DNA of 64,000 nucleotides. Source: Ruminiclostridium sp. Its GTDB lineage: Bacteria > Bacillota > Clostridia > Oscillospirales > Ruminococcaceae. The stretch spans positions 62,001-126,000 of the forward strand of contig JAFTVY010000055.1 in NCBI GenBank assembly GCA_017465545.1, in the 5' to 3' direction. Every line of letters begins with the position of its first letter. Position 1 is the first letter of the stretch. This document shows, one piece after another, positions 55,081 through 63,819 of the stretch. The notes beneath the pieces are model-generated. The model was given only the letters and a program-made list of their open reading frames with translations. It searched no databases and had not been told where the DNA came from. The translations under genes and the position numbers were made by a program.

Positions 55081-56736
55081 TTATTCGTTATCCTGTTTAC
55101 GAATCTTGCCACGCATGATTTTACCGCTTACCGTTTTCGGAAGTTCATCAACGAATTCTACGATTCTGGGATATTTATAAGGAGCTGTGTTTTTCTTTAC
55201 GTAATCCTGCAATTCCTTTTTAAGCTCCTCGGATGCAGTATATCCCTTTGCGAGAACTATAGTAGCCTTTACTACCTGTCCTCTTACGGGATGGGGTGCG
55301 CCGGTTACCGCACACTCTAAAACGGAAGGATGTGCAATAAGTACGCTTTCGATTTCAAATGGTCCTATGCGATAACCACTTGCCTTGATAACGTCATCGT
55401 TTCTGCCCACGTACCAGTAGTAGCCGTCTTCATCCTTCCAGGCTGTATCACCTGTATGATAAACGCCGTTGCACCACGCTTCATCAGTAATCTCATCATC
55501 CTTGTAATAACCGAGGAAAAGTCCGTCCTTACCCTTTTCTGCTCTTATTACGATTTCGCCTACTTCACCAACGGGAACGGAATTATCTTCATCATCAACA
55601 AGGTCTACGTTATACAACGGTGAAGGTTTACCCATAGAACCGGGCTTAGGCTCCATACCCTTGAGATTTGCAAGAATGGGTGTGGATTCTGTCTGACCGA
55701 ATGCCTCCATAAGCTTGAGACCTGTGTACTGAAGCCACTTGTTATATACTTCAGGGTTTAATGCCTCACCTGCTATGCAGGAATATTTAAGATGTGTAAG
55801 ATCGAAGTTTTCAAGTCCCTCTTTTATAAAGAATCTGTACATTGTAGGAGGTGCACAGAAAGAGGTAACCTGGAACTGCTCTATAATACGAAGTACGTCA
55901 AGGGGTACGAATTTATCGAAGTCATAAACGAAAATGCAGGAGCCGATTGACATCTGTCCGTACATCTTACCCCAGGCAGCCTTTGCCCAGCCGGTATCGG
56001 ATATTGTCAGATGGATACCATCGGGATCAACGTTCTGCCAGTGTGCCGCTGTCTGAATATGTGCAAGTGCATATCTGTGGTTGTGAACAACCATCTTGGG
56101 ATAGCCTGTTGTACCCGACGTGAAGTAAAGAAGCATAAGCTCCTTTGAATCGGTAGCAACTCTTTCCATAGTTTCGGGCATTTTCTTTATTTCTTCATCA
56201 AAGGATATCCAGCCTTCTCTTTCGCCATTAGCGATAAACTTTGTAAGAGAAATACCATTTTCCTTTTCTGCTTCTTCTACGTAGCCTTCAATATCCATAT
56301 GGTCGCCCGTACAGATAATAGCCTTAACGTCCGCTCTTTCAAAACGATAGGTAAAATCGTGAGTGGTGAGAAGGTGTGTTGCGGGAATGCCTATAGCACC
56401 AAGCTTTATAAGTGCTATCATAGAAATCCAGAACTGATAATTTCTTTTAAGCACCAACATAACGCTATCACCCTTTTTGATTCCATAGGAAGCAAAAAGA
56501 TTAGCCGCCTGATTTGAAAGTCTTGAAAGCTCGCCATAAGAGAACTTATGTACGTTTTCCTGAAGGTCAACGTGGATAAGCGCCCTTCTGTCAGGCTCAA
56601 GCTCACCGTATTTATCTATAATATCGTAACCAAAGTTAAAGTTGTCGGGGCAATTGATACTGAATTTATTCAGTATTCCGTTTTCATCAAAGCCCTCTTC
56701 AACAAATCTTTTATAATAATTTTTTACCTGTTCCAT
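55081..56736 (-). CDS. Acyl-CoA synthetase (AMP-forming, medium-chain type)
   Basis: A 551-residue ANL-superfamily ligase. The P-loop-like motif is YFTSGTTGYPKMV (about 210), the A5 motif is AFGQTESTP and the C-terminal catalytic Lys is in KTVSGKIMRGKIRK at the end. The N-terminal part resembles acetyl/medium-chain (ACS/ACSM) enzymes. It makes an acyl-AMP, then acyl-CoA. The acid used is unknown. An XRE-cupin regulator lies immediately upstream on the same strand, 38 nt away, a linkage seen in other gut Firmicutes. Confidence 0.9.
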   Translation of the reverse strand: MEQVKNYYKRFVEEGFDENGILNKFSINCPDNFNFGYDIIDKYGELEPDRRALIHVDLQENVHKFSYGELSRLSNQAANLFASYGIKKGDSVMLVLKRNYQFWISMIALIKLGAIGIPATHLLTTHDFTYRFERADVKAIICTGDHMDIEGYVEEAEKENGISLTKFIANGEREGWISFDEEIKKMPETMERVATDSKELMLLYFTSGTTGYPKMVVHNHRYALAHIQTAAHWQNVDPDGIHLTISDTGWAKAAWGKMYGQMSIGSCIFVYDFDKFVPLDVLRIIEQFQVTSFCAPPTMYRFFIKEGLENFDLTHLKYSCIAGEALNPEVYNKWLQYTGLKLMEAFGQTESTPILANLKGMEPKPGSMGKPSPLYNVDLVDDEDNSVPVGEVGEIVIRAEKGKDGLFLGYYKDDEITDEAWCNGVYHTGDTAWKDEDGYYWYVGRNDDVIKASGYRIGPFEIESVLIAHPSVLECAVTGAPHPVRGQVVKATIVLAKGYTASEELKKELQDYVKKNTAPYKYPRIVEFVDELPKTVSGKIMRGKIRKQDNE

Positions 56737-56774
56737 TCTTATTCCTTGTCCTTCCTAATATATTATCTTTCTAT

Positions 56775-57335
56775 TTATATCAGTATAGCCAAGAATTTGC
56801 AATCTGCTCCGTTTGTAGCAATCATACCATGAGGATTCTTGCTGTCATAATATATGCAGTCGCCTTCGTTGAGAATTTCAACGTGCTTTCCTATCTGGAT
56901 CTTGAGTGAACCGGAAAGAATAAAGTCCATTTCCTGTCCATCATGAGAAGACAGATATATAGGCTTGTCCTGTTCTTCCTTTTCATAAGGCGCTGTTACC
57001 AGAAGCGGTTCGATATGCTTATTCTTGAAAAGATATGCTAAATGCTGATATGCAAATCTTCTTCTTCTTTCAATTGGCAATCCCTTGTCCTTGCGGACGA
57101 CTGAATAAGTCTTAAGCTTGGGGGTGACGCCTGTAAGAAGCTCGATAAGCTCGATGCCGAGCGCTTCTGCCGCTTCGTTAAGGAAAGAAAGCGAAAAATC
57201 CTTCTCTCCGTTTTCAAGCGAAATATATTCTTCAACAGATACGCTTGTATCTGCCGCCATCTGTTCTACAGTGATATCAAGACATTCTCTGGTTGCTTTG
57301 AGTCTGTCTGATACGTCTTTGATATTATAATCCAT
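56775..57335 (-). CDS. XRE-cupin transcriptional regulator
   Basis: A 186-residue regulator with an N-terminal helix-turn-helix (about 8-62, VEQMAADTSVSVEEYISLE) and a C-terminal cupin (about 110-186, GQEMDFILSGSLKI then HVEILNEGDCIYYDSKNPHG). Cupins of this kind sense small ligands such as fatty acids or their CoA esters. The start at 57335 is chosen for CGGAGG upstream. It likely regulates the acyl-CoA synthetase that follows. Confidence 0.9.
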   Translation of the reverse strand: MDYNIKDVSDRLKATRECLDITVEQMAADTSVSVEEYISLENGEKDFSLSFLNEAAEALGIELIELLTGVTPKLKTYSVVRKDKGLPIERRRRFAYQHLAYLFKNKHIEPLLVTAPYEKEEQDKPIYLSSHDGQEMDFILSGSLKIQIGKHVEILNEGDCIYYDSKNPHGMIATNGADCKFLAILI

Positions 57336-57429
57336 AATGACCTCCGAATTTTTTATCAAATTACATTATATCATTTTTTCTGCGAAAAATCAATAGTTTT
57401 ACGTTTATATTTATATTGTTGCCGGCACT

Positions 57430-58026
57430 TTATACGGTAATATCATCACATATTGAGTTAAAAATGCCGTCTCCGATGCCATCAACGTTCTTTATTTCGT
57501 TTATCGAAACAAAATCCCCGTTGTTCTGCCTATACTCAACGATCTTCATAGCAAGACCTTCAGTGATAGCATCAAGCGTCATAAGCTCCCTCACTGTAGC
57601 GGTATTTATGTTGACCTTATTCTTTTCATCCGAATTCTGTTCTTCGTTGAATCTGTTCCATTCCTCTTCAACGTAAAGCTTTTCTTTGATAAACGCAAGG
57701 GTTTCTTTGTCCATACCGCTTATCAGCATAAGCTCATTTACAGATGTGAATCTACCAAGCTTTTCTCTCAGTAGCAGAATATCGTGTGCCAGTTCCCTTC
57801 CTATCCCTTCAACCTGCGAAAGCTCCTCATAGGTTGCCTCGTTCAGCTCAACTGCATCCGGCTTCTTGTAATGAATACCAGAGGTCGTTGGTTTATCGTT
57901 ATAAGAGATAAGGTTTTCATTTTCAATATCAGCCTTAATCGTTTTGGCAAAAATCAGAAACAAAGCGAACAATATAACGCAGGTTGCAATAACAACAACT
58001 ATAAAACGCTTGTATTCGTCCTTCAT
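57430..58026 (-). CDS. ComEA-like protein with two helix-hairpin-helix domains
   Basis: A 198-residue protein with an N-terminal membrane anchor (about residues 8-28) and two helix-hairpin-helix repeats: EELSQVEGIGRELAHDIL (about 70-88) and VNINTATVRELMTLDAITEGLAMKI (about 138-160). ComEA binds incoming double-stranded DNA during competence; the usual form has a single pair of these motifs. With dprA close by, a DNA-uptake role is plausible. No comEC is in the window. Overlaps none; 10 nt after nth. Confidence 0.8.
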   Translation of the reverse strand: MKDEYKRFIVVVIATCVILFALFLIFAKTIKADIENENLISYNDKPTTSGIHYKKPDAVELNEATYEELSQVEGIGRELAHDILLLREKLGRFTSVNELMLISGMDKETLAFIKEKLYVEEEWNRFNEEQNSDEKNKVNINTATVRELMTLDAITEGLAMKIVEYRQNNGDFVSINEIKNVDGIGDGIFNSICDDITV

Positions 58027-58036
58027 ATTCTTTTAC

Positions 58037-58669
58037 CTACTTACTGAACTGCTTGCAGAATACCGATACGGAGCATTCTTCACATCTGGGATTTCTTGCG
58101 GTACATACAAGTCTTCCGTGCCATACAAGTCTGTGACAGAATCCAAGACTCTCGCTTTTCGGCAACAATGCCGAAAGCTGTTTTTCAACGCTAAGAGCAT
58201 CCTTTGTGCCATCGGTAAGACCTAATCTTCCTGATAATCTTATTACGTGGGTATCGCACACAATTGCCGGCTTACTGTACAGATCGCCGACTATAAGGTT
58301 AGCTGTCTTTCTGCCTACACCAGGGAGTTTTACAAGCTCTTCTATAGTATCGGGTACTTCGGAATTATACTTATCCCTTAGCATCTGACACATAGAAACT
58401 ATATCTGCGGCCTTTGTTTTATATAAACCGCAGGATTTGATATATTCTTCCACCTCAGAAACTTCCGCCATTGCAAAGCTCTCTATATCCGGAAACCTTT
58501 CAAATAACGCAGGAGTAACCATATTCACTCTTTTATCGGTGCACTGTGCGGACAATCTCGTTGCTATAAGTAATTCGTGCGGCTTGCTATATGTAAGCGC
58601 ACACTTTACCTCGGGATATTCTTTTTTTAGTCCGTCTATAAGTAAATTTGTACGCTGTTTTTTAGTCAT
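58037..58669 (-). CDS. nth: Endonuclease III
   Basis: A 210-residue DNA glycosylase/AP lyase for oxidised pyrimidines. The helix-hairpin-helix LPGVGRKTANLIVGDL (about 105-120), the catalytic Lys just within it, the Asp in VCDTHVIRLSGRLGL, and the [4Fe-4S] motif CTARNPRCEECSVSVFC at the C-terminus (C-x6-C-x2-C-x5-C) are all intact. It has its own consensus promoter. It lies 10 nt upstream of the ComEA-like gene on the same strand. Confidence 0.96.
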   Translation of the reverse strand: MTKKQRTNLLIDGLKKEYPEVKCALTYSKPHELLIATRLSAQCTDKRVNMVTPALFERFPDIESFAMAEVSEVEEYIKSCGLYKTKAADIVSMCQMLRDKYNSEVPDTIEELVKLPGVGRKTANLIVGDLYSKPAIVCDTHVIRLSGRLGLTDGTKDALSVEKQLSALLPKSESLGFCHRLVWHGRLVCTARNPRCEECSVSVFCKQFSK

Positions 58670-58683
58670 AGCTTCACCTCATA

Positions 58684-58731
58684 ATTACATATATTAATTA
58701 TATGTAATATTTTGTCGAATGTCAAAACATT
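58684..58731 (-). promoter_or_regulatory. nth promoter with palindromes, left copy of repeated promoter
   Basis: On the minus strand TTGACA (58720-58725), a 17-nt spacer, then TATAAT (58697-58702). A 10-bp-arm palindrome ATTACATATA-TTAAT-TATATGTAAT (58684-58708) spans the -10. The stretch 58694-58731 matches 31 of 38 bases with 61248-61285, the promoter of the permease. CGAATG-TCAAAA-CATTCG also forms an inverted repeat at the -35. Confidence 0.7.
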
Positions 58732-59006
58732 CGTTCTAACTAAATTTGGATAGTGTGTACTATTTCAGCAAAAGCACTACTAAATATAAGGTACTTAAGA
58801 CTTAAAACATATACACACCACAGAACTGGAAATTTGAATTAACTCAAGGATTTTAATCGATTTCACAAAATTTATAAATTGCTAAACATATCCTCCTACT
58901 TCATCGACTGCTCCTCAACAAATCATTTATATATCTTTAGTGTTCATATGTATAAGATGGCTTACCGCATTATATATTCTTAGACAACGGTCCAAATTAC
59001 AGCTAA
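58732..59006. other. A+T-rich intergenic region, no gene seen
   Basis: About 275 nt between nth and the permease 3' end are rich in A and T and lack an ORF with a credible ribosome site beyond five codons. A stretch near 58880-58910 contains AGGAGG-type sequence on the minus strand followed by short frames only, perhaps a gene remnant. Confidence 0.5.
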
Positions 59007-60974
59007 TTACTCTTTGTATCTATCATCCACGGTTTCTAGTATTTCTTTTACGCGTCTAATCGGAATACCTTCCGATACATTAATTATCATCCATTCACCA
59101 TCTTCATCAATTGATGCATAATCATTAAGATAAGATACCCTTATATTTTCATCAATCTCACTACTTCGAATGTCAACAAACAAACCATTGGCCGTTTTTC
59201 TAAATTTAGCAACGACCTCTGATTCGTAATTCAAGCCAATCTCCAGCATATCAGCGTGAATTATATCATCACGTATCGTATCACTTGTTATCCAAGAATC
59301 ACCCATACGAACGCTGCAATTCTTACCTTGGAGTGCATATACTAACGCTACTATACTACAATTTTTTTTGTGATCGATATTACTCTCGTTCTTTTTCCGA
59401 TATCCCAAAACCCTGAGTTTGGTTGTTGAAGAAAACTTGGATAAACATTCAGATATAATTTCATCATAAGTCAACTCGTCGCTAATATTACCTATAAATT
59501 TTAATACTAAAACAACAGCATTTAGTATTACGCCAACCACTAAGCCTAAGCTCATTCCTTTAAGTTCAAAATTCCAAAATTGTACCGAAAGCCCTCCTAT
59601 GCCAGAAATAAGCACTGCAGCAGTAACAATTTGATTTGAAATTTTTTTATAGTTCACCCTCTGTTCAACAAGAATTTGAATACCTGGAGCAGAAATGATA
59701 CCAAACAAAAACAGTTCCATTCCTCCCATAACTGGCTTAGGGAGATTTTCTAAAAAACTTTGTAAAACATTAACAAAAGAGAAAATAATAGCTATACATG
59801 CCGCTATTATATAAGGTGCTACCGAATACGGAGATGTGAGCTTTTGGATAAACTTGTCAGGTTCTGTTCGTTTCATATCTCTTCGATGAATACTCATAAC
59901 CGCGATGTTTTCTGCATAAAGTGTATTTGGAACAGAACCCAAAAAGCCAGCAACAATTATAGAAATCCCATGTGAAACAAGCGACGACCTCATCCTTTTT
60001 AACGTTTTGTCTGTAAAAAGCTTATTTTCCCCCGAATCCTCATCTATAAATTCAGCATTATCTAAATTTTCTATTTCGTTATAGGACACTTCATCATCAC
60101 AGCACGTCATTTGACCTATAACTGTCACTCTGCTAATATTCTCTACAAAAACAATAATAGTAGGAGGAACAACAGCCATAAATAGACCTAAAAGATTAGG
60201 AGGAACAGTAAATAAAGGTAATTTAAACTCTGGTATTGAAAACCACATTGTGCCATCAAAAACACCTTCAGGAAAACCATTAATAGAAAAGGAAAGTATG
60301 CAACCCACTACAACGCCCACTACAATAGCCATATTTTTCAATACTTTATGTCGAACAAGGGAAAATAATATAATAGTAGCTAGTGTAGTAATAGCAATCA
60401 ATGCCGCATTTCCGTCAATCATCCCATCCCCAATACCAAACCCCGAGTCTACGATAGCAGTATCGGCAAGTTCAAGTCCTATCAAAGATATTGCAGGGCC
60501 TATTACAGTTGCAGGAAAGATTTTCGGTAACAAATTCTTAAAAAATTTAAATTTGTATAAGATTGACAACATAATAAGCAATATCCCACTAAAAACATAG
60601 GACCATGCTACATACGAAAAAGCCATCGTTGGTGTTGTACCAAAATTAGTTCTCTCGTTAATAAGATAAATGGTCAACGTTATATATGCAAAACTAGATC
60701 CGATGTATGTCGGTATCTTTCCTCTTGATACAACAGTGAATAATATAGTTCCCAATCCGCTAGTAAACAAAACGAGAGACATATCAATTATTGTAGCGCC
60801 ATCAAAACTTTTATTTACAAGCACAGGAACCAAAATAGTTGCTGGAATCATAGCCAAAAAATGTTCAAAAGCTAAGGGGATAACGCCGCTTTTTAAAAAT
60901 ATCCATTTCATTCTTCTAAAGAACAAGTATAACCACGCTCTATTAGTTTCATAGTTTTTAGTATTGTTTTTCAT
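59007..60974 (-). CDS. Purine/uracil-type permease (NCS2/NAT) with cytoplasmic C-terminal domain
   Basis: A 655-residue membrane protein of the nucleobase transporter family, longer than the usual 430-460. The start at 60974 has GGAGGGG upstream. About twelve to fourteen hydrophobic segments fill residues 30-495. VPPTIIVFVENISRV resembles the substrate-binding TM8 Glu region, and SVPNTLYAENIAVMSIHRR the NAT signature. A polar insert (about 315-345) and a C-terminal cytoplasmic region of about 158 residues are not seen in typical members. Substrate unassigned. More A+T-rich than neighbours, suggesting transfer. Confidence 0.85.
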   Translation of the reverse strand: MKNNTKNYETNRAWLYLFFRRMKWIFLKSGVIPLAFEHFLAMIPATILVPVLVNKSFDGATIIDMSLVLFTSGLGTILFTVVSRGKIPTYIGSSFAYITLTIYLINERTNFGTTPTMAFSYVAWSYVFSGILLIMLSILYKFKFFKNLLPKIFPATVIGPAISLIGLELADTAIVDSGFGIGDGMIDGNAALIAITTLATIILFSLVRHKVLKNMAIVVGVVVGCILSFSINGFPEGVFDGTMWFSIPEFKLPLFTVPPNLLGLFMAVVPPTIIVFVENISRVTVIGQMTCCDDEVSYNEIENLDNAEFIDEDSGENKLFTDKTLKRMRSSLVSHGISIIVAGFLGSVPNTLYAENIAVMSIHRRDMKRTEPDKFIQKLTSPYSVAPYIIAACIAIIFSFVNVLQSFLENLPKPVMGGMELFLFGIISAPGIQILVEQRVNYKKISNQIVTAAVLISGIGGLSVQFWNFELKGMSLGLVVGVILNAVVLVLKFIGNISDELTYDEIISECLSKFSSTTKLRVLGYRKKNESNIDHKKNCSIVALVYALQGKNCSVRMGDSWITSDTIRDDIIHADMLEIGLNYESEVVAKFRKTANGLFVDIRSSEIDENIRVSYLNDYASIDEDGEWMIINVSEGIPIRRVKEILETVDDRYKE

Positions 60975-61247
60975 CGTATAACCCCTCCATTTTATTGTGT
61001 TAATGATTGTAAACTCGTTAAGTATAAATTTCACCCAATTATATAACTATGATTAACAGCATAAATCTTTTAAAAGAAAAAATACATAAATAAATATTAA
61101 TTCACTAATTGTAAATTTAGCGTTCTCTCATTCTAATTACACACAGTTTTCTACCCAAAACGGATGTGTTTTTCACTTACAAAAAATAAGTAGAGCGTTT
61201 GAGGAACAATCAACAAGTGCAATACCGCCACCACATAAATTTATATC
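60975..61247 (-). other. Long permease leader, no recognised riboswitch
   Basis: The permease transcript would have about 270 nt of leader. A hairpin can form from ACACA, GTTTT and AAAAC, TGTGT (about 61140-61170). I see no purine-riboswitch core or PreQ1 motif. A frame with GTG near 61230 encodes about 25 residues without a ribosome site. Otherwise A+T-rich and featureless. Confidence 0.4.
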
Positions 61248-61285
61248 TAAATTATAAGTTATATTAAGTCGAATGTCAAGATATT
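61248..61285 (-). promoter_or_regulatory. Permease promoter, right copy of repeated promoter
   Basis: On the minus strand TTGACA (61274-61279), a 17-nt spacer, then TATAAT (61251-61256). Shares TTGACATTCGAC and 31 of 38 bases in all with the nth promoter. Confidence 0.7.
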
Positions 61286-61321
61286 AAATCAACTATACTT
61301 AATACATCTGTCCACATTAAC

Positions 61322-61349
61322 AAAAGTGCCCTGCAAACAGGGCACTTTT
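61322..61349. terminator. Bidirectional terminator between permease promoter and TIR gene
   Basis: AAAAGTGCCCTG and CAGGGCACTTTT form a 12-bp stem with a 4-nt loop. Both flanks are T- or A-rich, so it can end the TIR transcript on the minus strand. Confidence 0.85.
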
Positions 61350-61359
61350 ATCAAGTACG

Positions 61360-62499
61360 TTATTCTTTATCTGCATCTTTTTTGGGAGTTGGTGCAAACG
61401 CAAAGATCAAGAAAGAAATTATAAATGGTATAACTGTCAAGCCAAGAACGAAAATCAAACCGATAAAGAAATTAAAGTATTTAAGACCGAAAACAAGCGT
61501 ATAAACAAAAAGAGAAAGAATTGTGGCTAAAAATCCAACAAGCCACTCACCAGTTACTATGTCTGTGTATTCATCGCTTGTAAGTTTATTTTTCTGTGAA
61601 TTAACAATAATCAGATTTATAACAGATAAAATTGTCAACGGGAAACACATCGGCAATAAACAATCCAGAAACAGATTGTCTGAACCGTGATTTACTTCTA
61701 CAAATATATTTAAAACCACAGGGCCGATAATTACGTACAAAAAGCTTATGATTCCGGTTATTCGTTTCAGAATCTTTACAAGTTTTGAGTCCTCACGTCG
61801 TTTACTCTTCAGCTGATCTACCGCAGATAAATTGTTATCAGTCTCATCAGAAGGCGTATAATCGGATTTTTTGTCGGCAACGTTGACCGCATTTTCGTCA
61901 GAAAAATATAATCGCTGGCTGTTCATCACGTTTTCCGCACTCTGTTCTGCCTGTTTAACAGATGAATCGGGCTTGTAAACAGCTTCGTTGCTGACTGGTT
62001 TACTTTTTATATTTGAATTTTCTTCGTATGAACTTGTTTTCTCGTTAGTGGTGTTGTGTTCCTTTTTGCAAGTTTCAAGTATCTTAGCGGCCGCAAGTGC
62101 ATTGCAGAAACTGCTCAACGAATTATATCTGTTGTACCAGATTGCCTGATTTATGCTAAGCTGCATACGAAGTCCGTCAGAAAGCAAGTTTAAGTCATCG
62201 ATAAGATAAACGCTTAAAAATCTCTTCTTTAAATCAAGAGCAAACGTGATTTCGGAACGGCAGTTCAGCGATTCTTCGTAGTTTTTGGAAATGAAGTTAA
62301 GTATTATTTCGCACTTTTTTATATGCTCCGCTATAAACTGCGGCCACTCGCTACCTACTTCTATACCCTCGTCAAACCACACGCGGAATCCCATTTTATC
62401 CAGCTGTTCCACAATAGGTAAAACAATCGCTGAATCTTTATGTGAATAAGAAATAAATATGTATGGCTCTACACCTGAATACACGTCTATTTTACGCAT
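61360..62499 (-). CDS. TIR-domain protein with C-terminal membrane helices
   Basis: A 379-residue protein. Residues about 12-145 are a TIR domain: YIFISYSHKDS at the start, the GFRVWFDEGIEVGSEW box and SLNCRSE with the predicted NAD-cleaving Glu at residue 83. A Ser/Asn/Glu-rich linker (about 150-240) follows, then about four membrane helices (about 250-365) and a Lys/Asp tail. Bacterial TIR proteins often act as NAD-degrading effectors in phage defence; membrane-linked ones are less studied. No sensor, cyclase, NBS or Argonaute partner is adjacent, so a defence role is inferred. It has its own strong promoter. Confidence 0.88.
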   Translation of the reverse strand: MRKIDVYSGVEPYIFISYSHKDSAIVLPIVEQLDKMGFRVWFDEGIEVGSEWPQFIAEHIKKCEIILNFISKNYEESLNCRSEITFALDLKKRFLSVYLIDDLNLLSDGLRMQLSINQAIWYNRYNSLSSFCNALAAAKILETCKKEHNTTNEKTSSYEENSNIKSKPVSNEAVYKPDSSVKQAEQSAENVMNSQRLYFSDENAVNVADKKSDYTPSDETDNNLSAVDQLKSKRREDSKLVKILKRITGIISFLYVIIGPVVLNIFVEVNHGSDNLFLDCLLPMCFPLTILSVINLIIVNSQKNKLTSDEYTDIVTGEWLVGFLATILSLFVYTLVFGLKYFNFFIGLIFVLGLTVIPFIISFLIFAFAPTPKKDADKE

Positions 62500-62557
62500 T
62501 ATTTCTCCCCCTTTTCACAATATAATAACAATATATCGTTACATAATAATTCAGTTT

Positions 62558-62587
62558 ATTATATCATAAATTGCCGTACTTTGTCAA
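62558..62587 (-). promoter_or_regulatory. Promoter for the TIR gene
   Basis: On the minus strand TTGACA (62582-62587), an 18-nt spacer, then TATAAT (62558-62563), 59 nt upstream of the start. The start has GGGGGAG. Confidence 0.7.
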
Positions 62588-62627
62588 CACAAGCTTGTAT
62601 AGTTACATCTTTACGTTGTTCCATCAA

Positions 62628-62662
62628 ACAAAAAACGGTTATCGGAACAGTTCCGATAACCG
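62628..62662 (-). terminator. Terminator of tRNA-Lys
   Basis: CGGTTATCGGAA and TTCCGATAACCG form a perfect 12-bp stem with a 3-nt loop (62636-62662), followed on the minus strand by TTTTTTG. Confidence 0.9.
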
Positions 62663-62665
62663 CAT

Positions 62666-62741
62666 TGGTGATCCACCCGGGAATCGAACCCGGGACACCC
62701 TGCTTAAAAGGCAGGTGCTCTGCCGCCTGAGCTAGTGGATC
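62666..62741 (-). tRNA. tRNA-Lys (anticodon UUU)
   Basis: A full cloverleaf: acceptor GATCCAC/GTGGATC, D-arm with AGCTCAGGCGGCAGAGCA, anticodon loop CTTTTAA, T-arm with GGTTCGATTCC, discriminator A and an encoded CCA (62666-62668). Anticodon TTT decodes AAA/AAG. Monocistronic with its own promoter and terminator. Confidence 0.96.
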
Positions 62742-62774
62742 ATATTTTATTGTCTGTAAATCACAACGCTATTT

Positions 62775-62803
62775 ATTATACCAAATAAAAAAGCTTTTGT
62801 CAA
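62775..62803 (-). promoter_or_regulatory. Promoter for tRNA-Lys
   Basis: On the minus strand TTGACA (62798-62803), a 17-nt spacer, then TATAAT (62775-62780), about 34 nt upstream of the mature 5' end. Confidence 0.75.
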
Positions 62804-62851
62804 CACCTAAATCAGAAATTTTCTAAATTTTATTTTCTGGTGAAATATTTA

Positions 62852-62881
62852 CCGTCCGACTGAATAATTTCAGTCAGACGG
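62852..62881. terminator. Hairpin after the DUF1540 gene
   Basis: CCGTCCGACTGAA pairs with TTCAGTCAGACGG with one mismatch. On the minus strand it is followed by TAAATATTTC, a modest T content; on the plus strand TTTTC follows. Confidence 0.6.
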
Positions 62882-62910
62882 TTTTCATCATTTATAATCC
62901 GATTTGGCTT

Positions 62911-63081
62911 TTACGCTTTGAGCTCAAAGGATTCACAGTCCGTGCAGGACTTCTGTGTGGGGTTGGCTTCGTGTGTGCCGATTCTGATATGCTCAAGTGA
63001 GCAATAATCACCACAGCAGGAATGGTACTTGCAGTTTGTGATTGAGCAAGCGATATTCTTATTTGCGTGTTCTGTGTTCAT
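62911..63081 (-). CDS. DUF1540 small cysteine-rich protein
   Basis: A 56-residue protein with cysteines at ACSITNCKYH, CCGDYCSLEHI and SCTDCESFEL, matching the DUF1540 metal-binding mini-domain common in Clostridia. The start at 63081 (MNTEH) is chosen over an upstream codon because AAAGGAAG precedes it. Function unknown; a Zn or Fe-S site is likely from the cysteine pattern. Confidence 0.85.
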   Translation of the reverse strand: MNTEHANKNIACSITNCKYHSCCGDYCSLEHIRIGTHEANPTQKSCTDCESFELKA

Positions 63082-63171
63082 AATATTACTTCCTTTCGTC
63101 TGAGAAATCATAAAGCTTTACGCCTTATAAGAATATTATAAACACACTTAGCAAAAATATAACTGAAAAAA

Positions 63172-63819
63172 TCAAAGAATAAAATTTAATATATCGGATA
63201 TATTTTCCGCAATATAGTCGGCACCATATTCGATAAACTCTTCCCTGCTACCATATCCGCAAAGAACACATAAGGATTTTATACCCGTCTTTTTTGCACC
63301 TATAATATCGTGCATTCTGTCGCCTATCATTATGGCGTTTTCTCTATCCTTGATACCTGCGCTTTCAAAAACGTATTCTATGACCTGCCATTTTTCATCT
63401 CTGCTATAATTAAAATCCGCACCGCCGATAAAGTCAAAATACTCCGTTATTCCGAAATGCTTTAAAATAACCTCTGCCAGTGGCTGTGGTTTTGACGTAG
63501 CAAGATATATCCGTATTCCTTTTTCCCTGAGTATCGCAAGTGTATCCTCTACGCCATCAATCAAAGCATTTTCATATACTCCTGTTGTGATGTAGCGCTC
63601 TCTGTATTTTTCTACCGCCTCGAATGCTTTATCTTCATCAAAACCGTAGAATTTCATAAAGGATTCCTTTAACGGAGGACCAATGAATTTTTTTAACATT
63701 GATTCATCATTTTCAGTTATTCCGAAGCTTTCAAGTGAATACTGTACAGACTTCGAAATCCCCTCATATGGATCTGTCAGAGTTCCGTCAAGATCGAAGA
63801 GAATATACTTATACGCCAT
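63172..63819 (-). CDS. HAD-family hydrolase (phosphoglycolate phosphatase-like)
   Basis: A 215-residue HAD hydrolase with motif I DLDGTLTDP (nucleophile Asp9), motif II ATSKP (about 106), a conserved Lys in the SRDEKWQVI region and motif IV GDRMHDI (about 165). The helical cap (about 15-85) resembles Gph/PpaX proteins. The substrate is not certain. Overlaps the upstream fragment by 11 nt. Confidence 0.9.
   Translation of the reverse strand: MAYKYILFDLDGTLTDPYEGISKSVQYSLESFGITENDESMLKKFIGPPLKESFMKFYGFDEDKAFEAVEKYRERYITTGVYENALIDGVEDTLAILREKGIRIYLATSKPQPLAEVILKHFGITEYFDFIGGADFNYSRDEKWQVIEYVFESAGIKDRENAIMIGDRMHDIIGAKKTGIKSLCVLCGYGSREEFIEYGADYIAENISDILNFIL

Noticed and set aside
58713..58731. 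LexA box at the nth promoter (CGAATG-CATTCG inverted repeat)
   Set aside because: It does not fit the GAAC-N4-GTTC form, and the right-hand promoter copy lacks the second arm.
61209..61236. Eight-codon ORF MWWRYCTC in the permease leader
   Set aside because: No ribosome site precedes it and the frame is too short to support.
60975..61247. Purine riboswitch before the permease
   Set aside because: No matching three-way-junction core or conserved loop sequences on the minus strand.
62666..62741. tRNA-Lys as an integration site for a genomic island carrying TIR and permease
   Set aside because: No second copy of the tRNA 3' end and no integrase gene are found between the tRNA and nth.
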